Positions 51,426 through 61,352 of a stretch of 64,000 nt of DNA are shown one piece after another. How positions within the stretch are numbered: the first letter of the stretch is position 1; each line of letters starts with the position of its first letter. The position numbers and the translations under genes were made by a program. The notes below the pieces were generated by a model. It saw only the letters and a list, made by a program, of their open reading frames with translations. It was not told where the DNA came from and searched no databases. Source of the stretch: Anaerosomatales bacterium (GTDB taxonomy: Bacteria; Actinomycetota; Coriobacteriia; Anaerosomatales; Anaerosomataceae); assembly GCA_030019445.1 (NCBI GenBank), contig JASEEU010000004.1, forward strand, positions 1 to 64,000, given 5' to 3'.

Positions 51426-52955
51426 ATGCGTTACGCGCTGACGGCGGGTCAGATGCAGGCGGCTGAGCACAGAGCCGTCGAGCGAGGCACGACCGTCGAG
51501 AGCCTGATGGCGCGTGCGGGCGAGGCCGTGGCCGAGGAGGTCTTCTCGCGCGTCGCGCTCGGGCCGATCGCGATCGTCACCGGGAAGGGAGACAACGGCG
51601 GTGACGGCTGGGTCGCCGCCCGCGCGCTGCATGCGGGCGGCAGGGAGGTCGAGGTGCTCGCGCTCGCCGCGCCCGACGACCTCTCGGGCGCCGCTCGCGC
51701 CGCCGCTCAGGCAGCCGTCGAGGCGGGCGTACCCTCCAGGACGCTCGCCTCCGCGGAGGAGTTCGCCGATGCGCTCGTGGGGGCCACGTGCGTGGTGGAT
51801 GCGATCTTCGGCTTCGGCCTGGCGGGCGAGGCCCGCGAGCCGTACGCCTCGGCCATCCGGGCGATCGCCGCGAGCGACGCGTACGTCGTCGCTGTGGACA
51901 TCCCGTCCGGCGTGGGCGCCGACAGCGGCGCCGTCGAAGGCCCGGCGGTGCACGCGGATGTCACCGTGACCTTCTCGGCGCCCAAGGCGGGCTGCGTGCT
52001 CGAGCCCGGCGCCTCGCACTGTGGCGAGGTCGTGGTAGCGGACGTCGGCGTGCCGGAGGAGCTGCTCGCACACACGGGGGCGCTGGAGCTGTGGGAGCCG
52101 GCCGAGTACGCGGCGCTCCTGCCGACGGTGCACCCGACCGACCACAAGGGCAGCCGCGGTCGCGTGCTCGTGGTGGCGGGCTCGCAGGCGTTCACCGGCG
52201 CGGCGGTGCTCGCGACCGGCGGCGCCGTGCGCATGGGCGCCGGGTACGTGCGAGCGGCGGTGCCCGCACCGGTCACGGCCGTCGTGCAGTCCGCGCTGCC
52301 GCAGGCGATCGTGATGGGCATGGCCGCCGACGAGAGCGGCGCGTTCGGGCCGGAGGCGGTGCGACCCATCCTGCACCTGGCCGAGGAGAGCGACGCCGTC
52401 GTCCTCGGCCCTGGCATCACGACCGGTCACGGCGCGCGCGACGTGGTGCGCGCGCTGCTCGGGGAGTGCGACCGACCGCTCGTGATCGATGCCGACGCGC
52501 TCACCGTGCTGGCCGAGGAGGGCACGGAGCTGGCGCTCGCTCGCCCGGCGCCGACGGTCCTCACGCCCCATCCCGGCGAGATGGGTCGCCTGCTCGGCAT
52601 CTCACCGACCGACGTGCAATCCGATCGCGTCGCCCACGCACGGGCGCTCTCGAGCGACACCGCGGCCTGCCTCCTCAAGGGTGCGGGATCCGTGACCTGT
52701 GGCGACGGCCGGTGCGTCGTCAACCGCAGCGGCAACGCCGGGCTGGCCAAGGCGGGGACCGGCGACGTGCTCTCGGGGATGTTGGGGACGCTCCTTGCGC
52801 AGGGGACCGCGGCGTTCGCGGCGGCGGCCCTGGGAGCGTATCTGCATGGCAGGGCAGGGGACCTGGGCGCAGCGGAGCTCACGGAGCGCTGTCTTGCGAC
52901 CACCGATCTCTGGCGCTACCTGCCGCAGGCGGTCGCGGAGCTCGAGCGCGGGTGA
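51426..52955 (+). CDS. nnr: Bifunctional NAD(P)H-hydrate epimerase / ADP-dependent dehydratase
   Basis: 509 residues from ATG 51426 (GGGGGAG upstream). The N-terminal YjeF domain (~1-215) epimerises damaged NAD(P)HX: GKGDNGGDGWVAAR and VDIPSGV. The C-terminal ribokinase-like domain (~225-509) dehydrates it using ADP: HKGSRGRVLVVAGS, LTPHPGEMGRLL and NAGLAKAGTGDVLSGMLG. The acpS-nnr-alr neighbourhood is typical of many Gram-positive bacteria. Confidence 0.96.
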   Translation: MRYALTAGQMQAAEHRAVERGTTVESLMARAGEAVAEEVFSRVALGPIAIVTGKGDNGGDGWVAARALHAGGREVEVLALAAPDDLSGAARAAAQAAVEAGVPSRTLASAEEFADALVGATCVVDAIFGFGLAGEAREPYASAIRAIAASDAYVVAVDIPSGVGADSGAVEGPAVHADVTVTFSAPKAGCVLEPGASHCGEVVVADVGVPEELLAHTGALELWEPAEYAALLPTVHPTDHKGSRGRVLVVAGSQAFTGAAVLATGGAVRMGAGYVRAAVPAPVTAVVQSALPQAIVMGMAADESGAFGPEAVRPILHLAEESDAVVLGPGITTGHGARDVVRALLGECDRPLVIDADALTVLAEEGTELALARPAPTVLTPHPGEMGRLLGISPTDVQSDRVAHARALSSDTAACLLKGAGSVTCGDGRCVVNRSGNAGLAKAGTGDVLSGMLGTLLAQGTAAFAAAALGAYLHGRAGDLGAAELTERCLATTDLWRYLPQAVAELERG

Positions 52956-53041
52956 ATCCCGCCCGCGCCGGCCGACGACGGGTATCATGTGAACGAAGAG
53001 GACGCGTGCCGGGGATCCCGGCCACCCCGGATGGAGGCACC

Positions 53042-53503
53042 ATGGCATCGCTCACCGCGCGGGACATCATGACCGCCGAGCCCATCAGCGTCGCGCCGGA
53101 CCTCAGCGTGACGGACGCCGCCCGGCTCATGGTCGAGCACCGGATCGGCGCCCTCCCCGTCGTCGAAGGCGGCGTGCTCGTGGGCATCGTCTCCGAAGGC
53201 GATCTGATCATGCAGGACGTCAAGATGGAGTTCCCGACCTACATCCACCTGCTCGACGGCTTCATCATGTACCCTCCGGCGACGGCGCGCTTCGAGGACG
53301 AGCTCAAGAAGGCAGTCGGCGCCACGGTCGGCGACGTCATGACCGCGGAGCCCGTCACGGTCAGCGTGGACGCGCCGGTCGAGGACATCGCGACGACCAT
53401 GGTGGATCGCGACGTCAGCCGCGTGCCCGTCCTCGACGGCGACCGGGTCGTCGGTATCGTGAGCAAGTCCGATATCGTCCGCTCGCTGCTCCTGGAGGAG
53501 TAG
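53042..53503 (+). CDS. CBS-domain pair protein
   Basis: 153 residues, ATG 53042. Two CBS motifs (TARDIMTAEPISVAPDLSV and VGDVMTAEPVTVSVDAPVED), each with the DIMT/DVMT start and the GIVSEGDL/GIVSKSDI end, form one Bateman module that usually binds adenosine nucleotides. It has no attached catalytic domain. It ends two bases before alr, so they share a transcript; a link to cell-wall or energy sensing is a guess. Confidence 0.92.
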   Translation: MASLTARDIMTAEPISVAPDLSVTDAARLMVEHRIGALPVVEGGVLVGIVSEGDLIMQDVKMEFPTYIHLLDGFIMYPPATARFEDELKKAVGATVGDVMTAEPVTVSVDAPVEDIATTMVDRDVSRVPVLDGDRVVGIVSKSDIVRSLLLEE

Positions 53504-53504
53504 G

Positions 53505-54623
53505 ATGGCGTACCGCCGGTACGCCTGGGTCGAGATCGACCGGGCGGCCATCACCGCCAACGTCCGCGCGCTCAAGGCGCTCACTCCCTCGGCCACCCGC
53601 TTCATGGCGGTCGTGAAGGCTGACGGCTACGGCCACGGCGCTCTCGAGGCCGCCCGGGCGGCTCTTGACGGAGGCGCCGACCGCCTCGGCGTCGCAACGG
53701 TCGAAGAGGCGCTCCAGCTTCGTGAGCACGGGCTCGACGTGCCGCTCCACCTGCTGTCCGAACCGCCCGCGGAGGCGGCGCCGCTCGTTCTTGAGCACGG
53801 CATCGTCCCGGCGGTGACCACGCGGGAGTTCGCCATCGCGCTCAGCAGGGCGGCGATGCTGGCCCAGAGGGCCGGTCGCTACCACCTCAAGATCGACAGC
53901 GGGATGAACCGCATCGGCGTCCGCGCCGAGGAGAGCGTCGATTTCGTCGCGTGGCTATCGGGTCTTCCGGCCATCGAGATGGAGGGCGTGTTCACGCACT
54001 TCGCCACGGCCGACACGCCCGGCGACTGGGAGTTCGACCGGCAGGTGCAGCGATTCCGTGACGCGCTCGCCCGCCTGAAGACCGAAGGCGTACGACCCGC
54101 TCTCGTTCATGCAGCCAACAGCGCCGCGACCATCCTGCACCCCGAGACGCATCTGGACATGGTGCGCTGCGGGATCGCCATCTACGGCCTCCACCCCGCC
54201 GAGTCGACCTACCGGGCGATCGATCTCGCCCCCGCCCTGTCGGTAAAGGCGCGCCTCTCGTTCGTGAAGCGCGTGGGCCTCGGTGAGGGTGTGAGCTACG
54301 GCTTCACGTGGCATGCGCCCGCACCCACCACGATCGCGACGATCCCGCTCGGTTACGCGGACGGTCTGCACCGCGTGCTGTCGAACAAGATGGACGTGCT
54401 GATCGGCGGTCGGAGATGCCCCCAGGTGGGGCGGATCTGCATGGACCAGTTCATGGTGGAGGTTCCCGCCGGGCTCGACGTCCGGCAGGGGGACGAGGCG
54501 GTCCTCATCGGGCGGCAGGGCAGCGAGTCGCTGCTCGCGGATGAGCAGGCGGCGCTCGCGGGAACCATCAACTACGAGATCGCGTGCGGGTTCGCCCAGC
54601 GTATGCAGCGACGATACGTCTAG
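53505..54623 (+). CDS. alr: Alanine racemase
   Basis: 372 residues. The PLP enzyme supplies D-alanine for peptidoglycan. The PLP lysine is Lys38 in MAVVKADGYGHG, and the catalytic Tyr lies in GVSYGFTW. The PLP-phosphate region HAANSAATI and the C-terminal GRICMDQFMVEV are present. Start ATG 53505. The 217-bp spacer after it contains a TCGCC/GGCGA hairpin (54668-54680) but no obvious promoter for the ATPase operon. Confidence 0.97.
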   Translation: MAYRRYAWVEIDRAAITANVRALKALTPSATRFMAVVKADGYGHGALEAARAALDGGADRLGVATVEEALQLREHGLDVPLHLLSEPPAEAAPLVLEHGIVPAVTTREFAIALSRAAMLAQRAGRYHLKIDSGMNRIGVRAEESVDFVAWLSGLPAIEMEGVFTHFATADTPGDWEFDRQVQRFRDALARLKTEGVRPALVHAANSAATILHPETHLDMVRCGIAIYGLHPAESTYRAIDLAPALSVKARLSFVKRVGLGEGVSYGFTWHAPAPTTIATIPLGYADGLHRVLSNKMDVLIGGRRCPQVGRICMDQFMVEVPAGLDVRQGDEAVLIGRQGSESLLADEQAALAGTINYEIACGFAQRMQRRYV

Positions 54624-54840
54624 CGGCACCGGCGCGACATTTCTTCGCCACTCTTGCAGGAACACCCTCGCCTTCGGCGAAATCCCCTCCTGAGAGCGCA
54701 CGCATGCCCTCGTACGTCGCGCGTGCACGCTTACGGCTCAGCAGCGACCTTCTAGGCGGGTCGTTGGCATGCGGTTCCGATCTCGTCCGGTCTGACGTCG
54801 ATCGGGCCTGCAAAGAGAACAGACACGAGAGGGGAGCTCG

Positions 54841-55209
54841 ATGGACGAGAAGGTTCTGGAGGAGATCAGATTCCATCAGGACGTCCTGGACAAGGACGCC
54901 AGCTCGCCCCTGTACCAGATCCGCGAGAAGGAGATGGAGATCTCCGGTCGCGTGCTGGCCGCCAAGAACCAGGCCGAGAAGGTCGTCGCGGAAGCCCGCA
55001 AGAAGGCGACCGAGATCGTCCAGCAGGCCGAGGTGGAGGCGGAGCGCCTCGCGAAGGAGCACATGGAGAAGTCGCTGAAGGAGGCCGAGGAGGAGGCTGC
55101 GTCCATCAGGGCGGGAGCCACCGGCGAGGCTAAGAAGCTCGAGGAGGAACTGTCCGGGCGCAGGGCCGAGGCGGTCGACTTCGTCGTCCGCATGGTCACG
55201 ACGGCCTAG
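54841..55209 (+). CDS. ntpF: V/A-type ATPase peripheral stalk subunit (G/H type)
   Basis: 122 residues, almost entirely coiled coil with a heptad-rich run of Glu, Lys and Ala (residues ~25-115). It pairs with subunit E to form the peripheral stalk. Position at the head of the operon before subunit I, the coiled-coil content and length identify it; sequence identity alone would not. ATG 54841 with GAGGGGAG upstream. Confidence 0.85.
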   Translation: MDEKVLEEIRFHQDVLDKDASSPLYQIREKEMEISGRVLAAKNQAEKVVAEARKKATEIVQQAEVEAERLAKEHMEKSLKEAEEEAASIRAGATGEAKKLEEELSGRRAEAVDFVVRMVTTA

Positions 55210-55258
55210 AACCGGATTCGATCGGACCGGTCCCGGCACACGGGGGGAGGGTACGCGC

Positions 55259-57232
55259 ATGTTGGTCCCAATGGCCAAGGTCGAGCTCATCGGCCCGAAG
55301 AACCGCTTCTTCGAGGTCGTGAGCTTGCTGCATGACCAAGGCACCCTGCACATCGAGGACCTCTCAAAGAAGATCCAGCAAGGCGAGGTCCCGCTGGAGC
55401 AGATGGAAGTCGTCGAGAACCAGCAGGCCGAGAAGGAGCGCATGGAGGACCTGCTCATCAGGTTGCGCTCGATCTTGAAGGCCCTGCACCTGCCGGATAC
55501 CACGGTGGATGAGGCCGCCCGGCAGAAGTCATATCTCGAGTTGTGGCAGAAAGACGCCAAAGAGCTGGCGTCCGACGTCACCGACGTGCTCGAGCAGGTC
55601 GAGGACAAGACCTCGGCGCTCGCGCAGGCCCAGTCGTCGATGGAGGCCGAGATAGCGCTTCTCGGCCGGTATGAGCCGATCCTCCAGAAGATCCAGCCCC
55701 TCGCCAAGCAGATCGTGACCACCGGTGCGTACGATTCCGTGGCGCTCCTCGTGGAGCGGCGCTACAAGGGCGCGCTCGAGGAGCTCAAGAAGGAGCTCGA
55801 CCAGATCACGAACGCCCAGTGCGAGATCGTGTCGACGGACGTCGATGAGGACACGACCGCGGTCATCGTGGTGTTCGCGAAGAAGTACTCCGAAGCGGTC
55901 CACAAGTTCCTGGCCATGGAGAACGTCAACCAGGTCCGTCTGCCCTCCGACTTCCAGGACATGCCGTTCGACGTGGCCTACGACCAGATCAAGGAGCGTC
56001 GCGCGGAACTGCCGAAGAAGCTGGAGGCCGTGCGCAAGGAGCTCGACGAGCTCTCCGGGACCTGGTACCTGCGTCTCGTCAGCATCAGGGACGTCCTCGT
56101 CGACAAGATCGACGAGCTCAGCGCGATCCCGAAGTTCGGCCAGACCGAGTACGCGTTCGTCATCACCGGCTGGCTGCCGGCCGACGATGTCAAGGCGCTG
56201 CGCAAGATGATCGTCGAGCACTTCGGGACCGACGTGATCGTCGACCAGCTCGAGATCGACGAGCACGACTTCGATGAGACCCCGGTCGCGCTCAAGAACC
56301 CCAAGTGGGCCGAGCCGGCATCGTTCGCCATGAGCTACCTCATGGGCGGCAAGCCGAAGTACGGCACGATCGACCCGTCGATCATCTGGGCGATCAGCTA
56401 CCCGCTCATCTTCGGCATGATCGTCGGCGACATCGGCTACGGCGCCATCATGCTGGCTATCATCCTGTGGCTGCGGTTCAAGTACAAGGAGAACAACGCG
56501 GTCCAACTGGCCACGGGCCTGCTCGGTCCCGCGGCGACGGCCGCGATCCTGTTCGGCTTCTTCTACGGCGAGTTCTTCGGCGGCGTGTTCTGGGAGGCCG
56601 GCTGGATCCAGACGTTCGACGTGCTCGGCTTCACGATCCCGTACAACCGTGAGCATGTGGTCGAGCCGTTGATGCTCATGGCGCTCGGCCTGGGCGTCGT
56701 GCAGATCCTGTTCGGCCTGATCCTGGGCACCGTGAACTCCATCAAGACGAAGCACAAGAAGCACGCGTTCGTGAAAGGCGGGCTCACCGGCTTCATCGTC
56801 GGAGCCATCATCCTCCTTATCGCTGCGTTCTTGCTGAGCGCGAACCTCGCCCCCATCGTCCAGGCGATCGGTGCGGTCGTCATGCTGGTCGGTTTCCTGG
56901 CCGTGCTGCGGTTCGGCGGCATCATGGGCGTGGTTGAGACGCTGGAGTCCGTCTCGCACATCGCGAGCTACATCCGTGTCATGGCCGTCGGTCTCTCGGA
57001 CGCGATCTTCGCGACCGCCATCAACCGCATGGCCGCGAACGACATGATCCCTACCGTGGTCGGCATCGTGCTCCTCCTGCTCTTCCACGGCCTGCATCTC
57101 ATCCTGGCGATCTTCACGCCCACCATTCATGCACTACGTCTCAACTTCCTGGAGTTCGGCGGGAAGTACTACGAGGCGAGCAAGTCAGAGTACGAGCCGT
57201 TCCATAAAACCGGAGGTGAAAAGAGCGCATGA
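55259..57232 (+). CDS. ntpI: V/A-type ATPase subunit I (a)
   Basis: 657 residues. The soluble N-terminal half (1-~350) with long helices links to the peripheral stalks. The C-terminal half has about eight transmembrane helices forming the stator half-channel; GYGAIM, ASYIRVMAVGLSDAIFATAI carries the conserved Arg beside the rotor. The stop overlaps the start of subunit K by ATGA. GGGGGAGG precedes its ATG. Confidence 0.95.
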   Translation: MLVPMAKVELIGPKNRFFEVVSLLHDQGTLHIEDLSKKIQQGEVPLEQMEVVENQQAEKERMEDLLIRLRSILKALHLPDTTVDEAARQKSYLELWQKDAKELASDVTDVLEQVEDKTSALAQAQSSMEAEIALLGRYEPILQKIQPLAKQIVTTGAYDSVALLVERRYKGALEELKKELDQITNAQCEIVSTDVDEDTTAVIVVFAKKYSEAVHKFLAMENVNQVRLPSDFQDMPFDVAYDQIKERRAELPKKLEAVRKELDELSGTWYLRLVSIRDVLVDKIDELSAIPKFGQTEYAFVITGWLPADDVKALRKMIVEHFGTDVIVDQLEIDEHDFDETPVALKNPKWAEPASFAMSYLMGGKPKYGTIDPSIIWAISYPLIFGMIVGDIGYGAIMLAIILWLRFKYKENNAVQLATGLLGPAATAAILFGFFYGEFFGGVFWEAGWIQTFDVLGFTIPYNREHVVEPLMLMALGLGVVQILFGLILGTVNSIKTKHKKHAFVKGGLTGFIVGAIILLIAAFLLSANLAPIVQAIGAVVMLVGFLAVLRFGGIMGVVETLESVSHIASYIRVMAVGLSDAIFATAINRMAANDMIPTVVGIVLLLLFHGLHLILAIFTPTIHALRLNFLEFGGKYYEASKSEYEPFHKTGGEKSA

Positions 57233-57561
57233 TCAAGAACAAGCTCGCAAAGGTGGTCTTCGGAAGCGCATTCCTGACCACCATGATGGTCCCGGCGATG
57301 GCGCTCGCCGAGGAAGCTGCCGAGGCTGGCGGCGCCGCACCCGACTGGCGCGCAGAGGTCGCCCGCTACGCGGCTGCCGGCATCTCGATGGCCGTCGCGG
57401 CGTTCAGCGCCGGCTATGCCCAGGCCAAGATCGGTTCGGCTGGCGCGGGTACGCTCGCCGAGCGCCCCGAGGCCGGTACGAACATCATCGTTCTGCAGGC
57501 TCTGCCGGAGATCATCGTCCTGCTCGGCTTCGTCATCGCCTTCATGGTGGGTACTGCGTAG
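57229..57561 (+). CDS. ntpK: V/A-type ATPase rotor ring subunit K (c)
   Basis: 110 residues. A cleavable signal-like segment (VVFGSAFLTTMMVPAMALA) is followed by two transmembrane helices only, as in Thermus; the Enterococcus form has four. The ion-binding carboxylate is Glu94 in QALPEIIVLLGF. The Thr/Gln ligands that give Na+ specificity (PETQ) are absent, so proton coupling is more likely. The loop between helices is GAGTLAERPEAG. Start overlaps the ntpI stop. Confidence 0.92.
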   Translation: MIKNKLAKVVFGSAFLTTMMVPAMALAEEAAEAGGAAPDWRAEVARYAAAGISMAVAAFSAGYAQAKIGSAGAGTLAERPEAGTNIIVLQALPEIIVLLGFVIAFMVGTA

Positions 57562-57606
57562 AGACGCTACGACCGTACAGCCATGCGAACGCGGAAGGAC
57601 TGACGA

Positions 57607-58185
57607 ATGGCGATTGAGGACATCTTCAAAGCGCTCGAAGAGCAGGCGGACGCCGAGTGCGACCAGATCCGCCGGGCGGCTGAAGCACAGGCCAAGGCCA
57701 TCAAGGCCGAGGCCAAGCAGGAGGCCGAACGGATCAAGGAGCAGCGGCTGAAGGCTGTCAACGAGGTCGTGGAGACGAAGACCGGCAAGACGTTGAACGC
57801 CGCCCGGCTCGACGTCAAGAAGGCCCTCGCAGCCGTTCGCGAATCGACTGTGGAAGCCGTGTTCGAGGATGCGCAGAAGAAGCTCGCGGACCTTCGTTCC
57901 GGCAAGGAGTACGAGGACGTCTTCACGCGGCTGGTCCAGGAGGCCGTCAAGAACGTCGACGGCGCGTGCGTGCTCCTTGTGGATCCGGCGGACAAAGCGG
58001 TCGCCGAGAAGGTCGTCGGCAAGCTTGGCATCTCCTGCGGGGTCGATCCGTCCATCGAGACCATCGGTGGCGCGGTCGTCTCCTCGGACGGGGGACGGGT
58101 GAACCGGAGGAACACGTTCGAGTCACGTCTTGAGAAGACGAAGGGCATCGCGCAGGCGAAGATCGCGGAGATCCTGACCCAATGA
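57607..58185 (+). CDS. ntpE: V/A-type ATPase subunit E
   Basis: 192 residues. The N-terminal coiled coil (Ala/Glu/Lys-rich, ~20-90) pairs with the G/H subunit, and the C-terminal globular domain (KNVDGACVLLVD, SIETIGGAVVSSDGGRVNRRN) binds the catalytic head. Starts at ATG 57607. The stop overlaps the ATG of subunit C. Confidence 0.92.
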   Translation: MAIEDIFKALEEQADAECDQIRRAAEAQAKAIKAEAKQEAERIKEQRLKAVNEVVETKTGKTLNAARLDVKKALAAVRESTVEAVFEDAQKKLADLRSGKEYEDVFTRLVQEAVKNVDGACVLLVDPADKAVAEKVVGKLGISCGVDPSIETIGGAVVSSDGGRVNRRNTFESRLEKTKGIAQAKIAEILTQ

Positions 58186-59273
58186 GCACAGCGACGCGGG
58201 AAAGCACACGCAAAGGACCCGGCGGCAAGGACTACGGCTACGGGAACGCACGTGTGCGCGGCATGCGGTCGCGCCTCCTGAAGCCGGCCTTCTTCGAAGA
58301 CCTGATGCACGCCAAGGACATCGGTGCCGTCATCCAGACGCTGATGGACACGGAGTACAGCAGCGAGCTCGAAGAACGCCTCCTGCAAGGGCGCACCGCG
58401 AACAACGTCGACGAAGCACTGCGCGACAACATGGTGCACACCTTCAACAAGGTGCTCAGCGTCATCAACGACGAGGCGTACGAGCTCGTCACGACGCTGC
58501 TCGGTCGGTGGGACGTGTTCAACATCAAGACCATCGTCCGTGGTCTGCATATGCATCTCGCCGAGGAGGAGATCACCGAAGGGCTCGTCCCGGTTGGTCA
58601 GCTGTCCTACATCGATCTCGAGGAGCTGACGAGGCAGGGCGATATCAAGGCCCTGGTCGACACGCTCAGCACCTGGGACCTGCCGTTCGGTGTCCCGCTG
58701 CGCGAGGTGCTTCCGCAGTACCTGGAGAACGAAGACCTGTCGCTGCTCGAGCTCGCGCTCGACAAGTACTACAGCGAGTGGGCGGCGAAGGAGCTCAAGG
58801 GGCGCGGGCACAACGAACAGCTGTCACGTCGCTTCCTCGGCATCCAGGTCGACACGATCAACCTTGTGACCTGCCTGCGACTGTTGAACTCGGACATCGG
58901 AGACCAGGACCCCAAACGCTTCTACCTGCCGGGTGGACTGCGCGTGACCGAGCAGCTCTTCCTCGATCTCGCCGCCAAGTCCGACGTGGACGAAGTCTAC
59001 GACCGGCTGAAGAAGACGCCGTACGGGCGAACGGTCGAAGAGGTGGCGGTCAAGTACATCGAGAGCGGGTCGGTGGCCGTGTTCGAGCGCGCGCTCGAGG
59101 ACTACCTCATGCGCAAGGCGTTCGCCGCCGGACAGGGCGATCCCCTCGGCGTCGGCATCGTCATCGGCTACCTGTGGGCGAAGGCGAACGAGGTGACCAA
59201 CCTGCGTATCGTCGTGAAGGGCGTCTCGGTCGGCATGCCGGTCGATCGGATGAGGGAGGAGCTCATTGTATAA
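58182..59273 (+). CDS. ntpC: V/A-type ATPase subunit C (central-axis socket)
   Basis: 363 residues. The helical funnel-shaped subunit connects the central shaft to the rotor ring. DYGYGNARVRGMRSRLL at the start and the C-terminal GIVIGYLWAKANEVTNLRIV are characteristic. Start overlaps ntpE; stop overlaps the TTG of subunit F by 8 bases. Confidence 0.94.
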   Translation: MSTATRESTRKGPGGKDYGYGNARVRGMRSRLLKPAFFEDLMHAKDIGAVIQTLMDTEYSSELEERLLQGRTANNVDEALRDNMVHTFNKVLSVINDEAYELVTTLLGRWDVFNIKTIVRGLHMHLAEEEITEGLVPVGQLSYIDLEELTRQGDIKALVDTLSTWDLPFGVPLREVLPQYLENEDLSLLELALDKYYSEWAAKELKGRGHNEQLSRRFLGIQVDTINLVTCLRLLNSDIGDQDPKRFYLPGGLRVTEQLFLDLAAKSDVDEVYDRLKKTPYGRTVEEVAVKYIESGSVAVFERALEDYLMRKAFAAGQGDPLGVGIVIGYLWAKANEVTNLRIVVKGVSVGMPVDRMREELIV

Positions 59274-59598
59274 GCTCATCGTTCTCACCGATCCGGACAC
59301 GGCCGACGGCTTCGGGCTTGCGGGCGTGGACGTCGTCACCGCGTATGACGACGACGACGCGCGCAAGAAGCTGAACGGGCTCCTTGACGACGACACCAGC
59401 GGCATCGTCGCTGTGAACCAGGCGTTCATGACGGACATCGATGAGCGCACGCAGCAGAAGATCAACCAGACGTATCGGCCGATCGTGATCTCCCTGCCGA
59501 TACAGGAACGGCTGCACGAGGAAGAGGACCATCGGGCGTATCTGTCGCGCCTGATCAGACGGGCAATCGGATTCGATATCACACTGAGGCGAGGCTGA
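59266..59598 (+). CDS. ntpG: V/A-type ATPase subunit F (central shaft)
   Basis: 110 residues from a TTG start inside the ntpC end (GAGGAG site). A Rossmann-like N-terminus ([20 protein letters not shown]) and C-terminal helix are typical of the shaft partner of D. The stop and the next ATG overlap (TGATG). In Enterococcus nomenclature this position is NtpG. Confidence 0.93.
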   Translation: MYKLIVLTDPDTADGFGLAGVDVVTAYDDDDARKKLNGLLDDDTSGIVAVNQAFMTDIDERTQQKINQTYRPIVISLPIQERLHEEEDHRAYLSRLIRRAIGFDITLRRG

Positions 59599-61352
59599 TG
59601 ATAGTCGGAACGCTAGCCAAGATCACCGGCCCCGTCGTCGTTGCAGACGGCATGACGGGGACCAAGATGTACGACGTCGTCCGGGTCGGTCATGCCGGCC
59701 TGATGGGCGAGGTCATTCGACTCGAAGGGGATCTCGCGACGATCCAGGTCTATGAGGATACCTCGGGCCTGCTCATCGGCGAGCCGGTCGAGTCGACCGC
59801 CGGACCGCTCATGCTCGAACTCGGCCCGGGACTCCTGTCGTCCATCTACGACGGCATCCAGCGGCCGCTGCCGGTGATCGCTGAACAGACGAACAGCGAC
59901 TTCATCGCACGCGGTACCGTCGTCGCGGCACTCGATCACGAGAAGGAGTGGGAGTTCACTCCGACGGTCGAGGTGGGTCAGGAAGTGGTCGCGGGCGATG
60001 TGCTCGGGACCGTGCCCGAGAGCGCGACCATCCTGCACCGGGTCATGGTGCCGCCAGGCCTGCGCGGGAAGGTCACGAAGATCGTCCCGGCGGGGTCGTA
60101 CACGGTCAAGGACGTCATCGTCGTGCTCGACGGCGAGCATGAGATCCGGATGAGCCAGTGGTGGCCGGTCCGTGAGGGCCGCCCGTACGTCCGGAAGCTC
60201 GATCCGACGACCCCGTTCCTGACGGGCATGCGCATCCTCGACACGTTCTTCCCGATCGCGCTCGGCGGCAACGCCATCATCCCGGGCGGGTTCGGGACGG
60301 GCAAGACGGTCACCCAGCAGTCGCTCGCGAAATGGGCCGACGTCGACATCATCATCTACGTCGGTTGCGGCGAGCGCGGCAACGAGATGACCGAGGTCCT
60401 GAAAGAGTTCCCCGAGCTTGAGGACCCGCGCACCGGCAATCCGCTCATGGAGCGGACGGTGCTCGTGGCCAACACCTCGAACATGCCGGTGGCGGCGCGT
60501 GAAGCCTCCATCTACACCGGCGTCACCCTGGCCGAGTACTACCGCGACCAGGGCTACAGCGTCGCCATGATGGCCGACTCGACGTCCCGCTGGGGCGAGG
60601 CGCTGCGTGAGGTATCCGGCCGGCTCGAGGAGATGCCGGGCGAGGAAGGCTACCCGGCGTATCTGGCGACCCGGCTCGCGGCGTTCTACGAGCGCTCCGG
60701 GCGCGTCGAGGCTCTCGGCAGCGACAAGCGGGTCGGCTCGGTCACCATGGTCGGCGCCGTCTCACCTCCCGGTGGCGACATGTCCGAGCCGATGACGCAG
60801 AACTCGCTGCGCGTGAGCGGCGCCTTCTGGGCGCTCGACACCTCGCTGGCGCACCGTCGTCACTTCCCGGCCATCTCATGGACCAAGTCGTACACGCTGT
60901 TCCTCGGCCAGGTCCGCACGTGGTTCGAGGAAGAGGTCGCCGACGACTGGGCCGAGGTCCGCGAGCGCGCGATGTTCATCCTCCAGAAGGAGACCGAGCT
61001 TCAGGAGATCGTGCAACTCGTCGGCCCCGACGCGTTGCCCGAGACCGAGAAGATCATCCTCGAAGTCGCCCGGATGCTGCGCGAGGACTTCCTCCAGCAG
61101 TTCGCGTTCGACGACGTTGATGCGTACTGTCCGCCGAAGAAGGCGTACTGGCTGCTCAAGACCGTCCTCGGCTTCTACGACCAGGCGACGCAGGCGATGT
61201 CGCGCGGCGTATCGCTGCGCCAGATCATGCAGCTCCCGCTGCGTGATGAGATCGCGAGCCTGAAGACGACGCCACACGAGGAGGCGCTGGAGCGAATGCC
61301 CAAGCTGGTGGAGCAGCTCGCCGACGAGATCGCCGGAATCGAGGTGCTGTAG
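59598..61352 (+). CDS. ntpA: V/A-type ATPase catalytic subunit A
   Basis: 584 residues, close to Thermus and Enterococcus. The P-loop is GGFGTGKT. The non-homologous insertion (~120-190) is present, the catalytic Glu lies in GCGERGNEM, and [20 protein letters not shown]-like sequence follows. It hydrolyses or makes ATP at the head. Starts at ATG 59598, overlapping the previous stop; the stop is directly followed by subunit B. Confidence 0.97.
   Translation: MIVGTLAKITGPVVVADGMTGTKMYDVVRVGHAGLMGEVIRLEGDLATIQVYEDTSGLLIGEPVESTAGPLMLELGPGLLSSIYDGIQRPLPVIAEQTNSDFIARGTVVAALDHEKEWEFTPTVEVGQEVVAGDVLGTVPESATILHRVMVPPGLRGKVTKIVPAGSYTVKDVIVVLDGEHEIRMSQWWPVREGRPYVRKLDPTTPFLTGMRILDTFFPIALGGNAIIPGGFGTGKTVTQQSLAKWADVDIIIYVGCGERGNEMTEVLKEFPELEDPRTGNPLMERTVLVANTSNMPVAAREASIYTGVTLAEYYRDQGYSVAMMADSTSRWGEALREVSGRLEEMPGEEGYPAYLATRLAAFYERSGRVEALGSDKRVGSVTMVGAVSPPGGDMSEPMTQNSLRVSGAFWALDTSLAHRRHFPAISWTKSYTLFLGQVRTWFEEEVADDWAEVRERAMFILQKETELQEIVQLVGPDALPETEKIILEVARMLREDFLQQFAFDDVDAYCPPKKAYWLLKTVLGFYDQATQAMSRGVSLRQIMQLPLRDEIASLKTTPHEEALERMPKLVEQLADEIAGIEVL

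Noticed and set aside
54013-54025. GACACGCCCGGCG inside alr, matching the translation-spacer motif
   Set aside because: It encodes a normal stretch of alanine racemase (ADTPGDW) and lacks the flanking bases of the intergenic copies; taken as coincidence.
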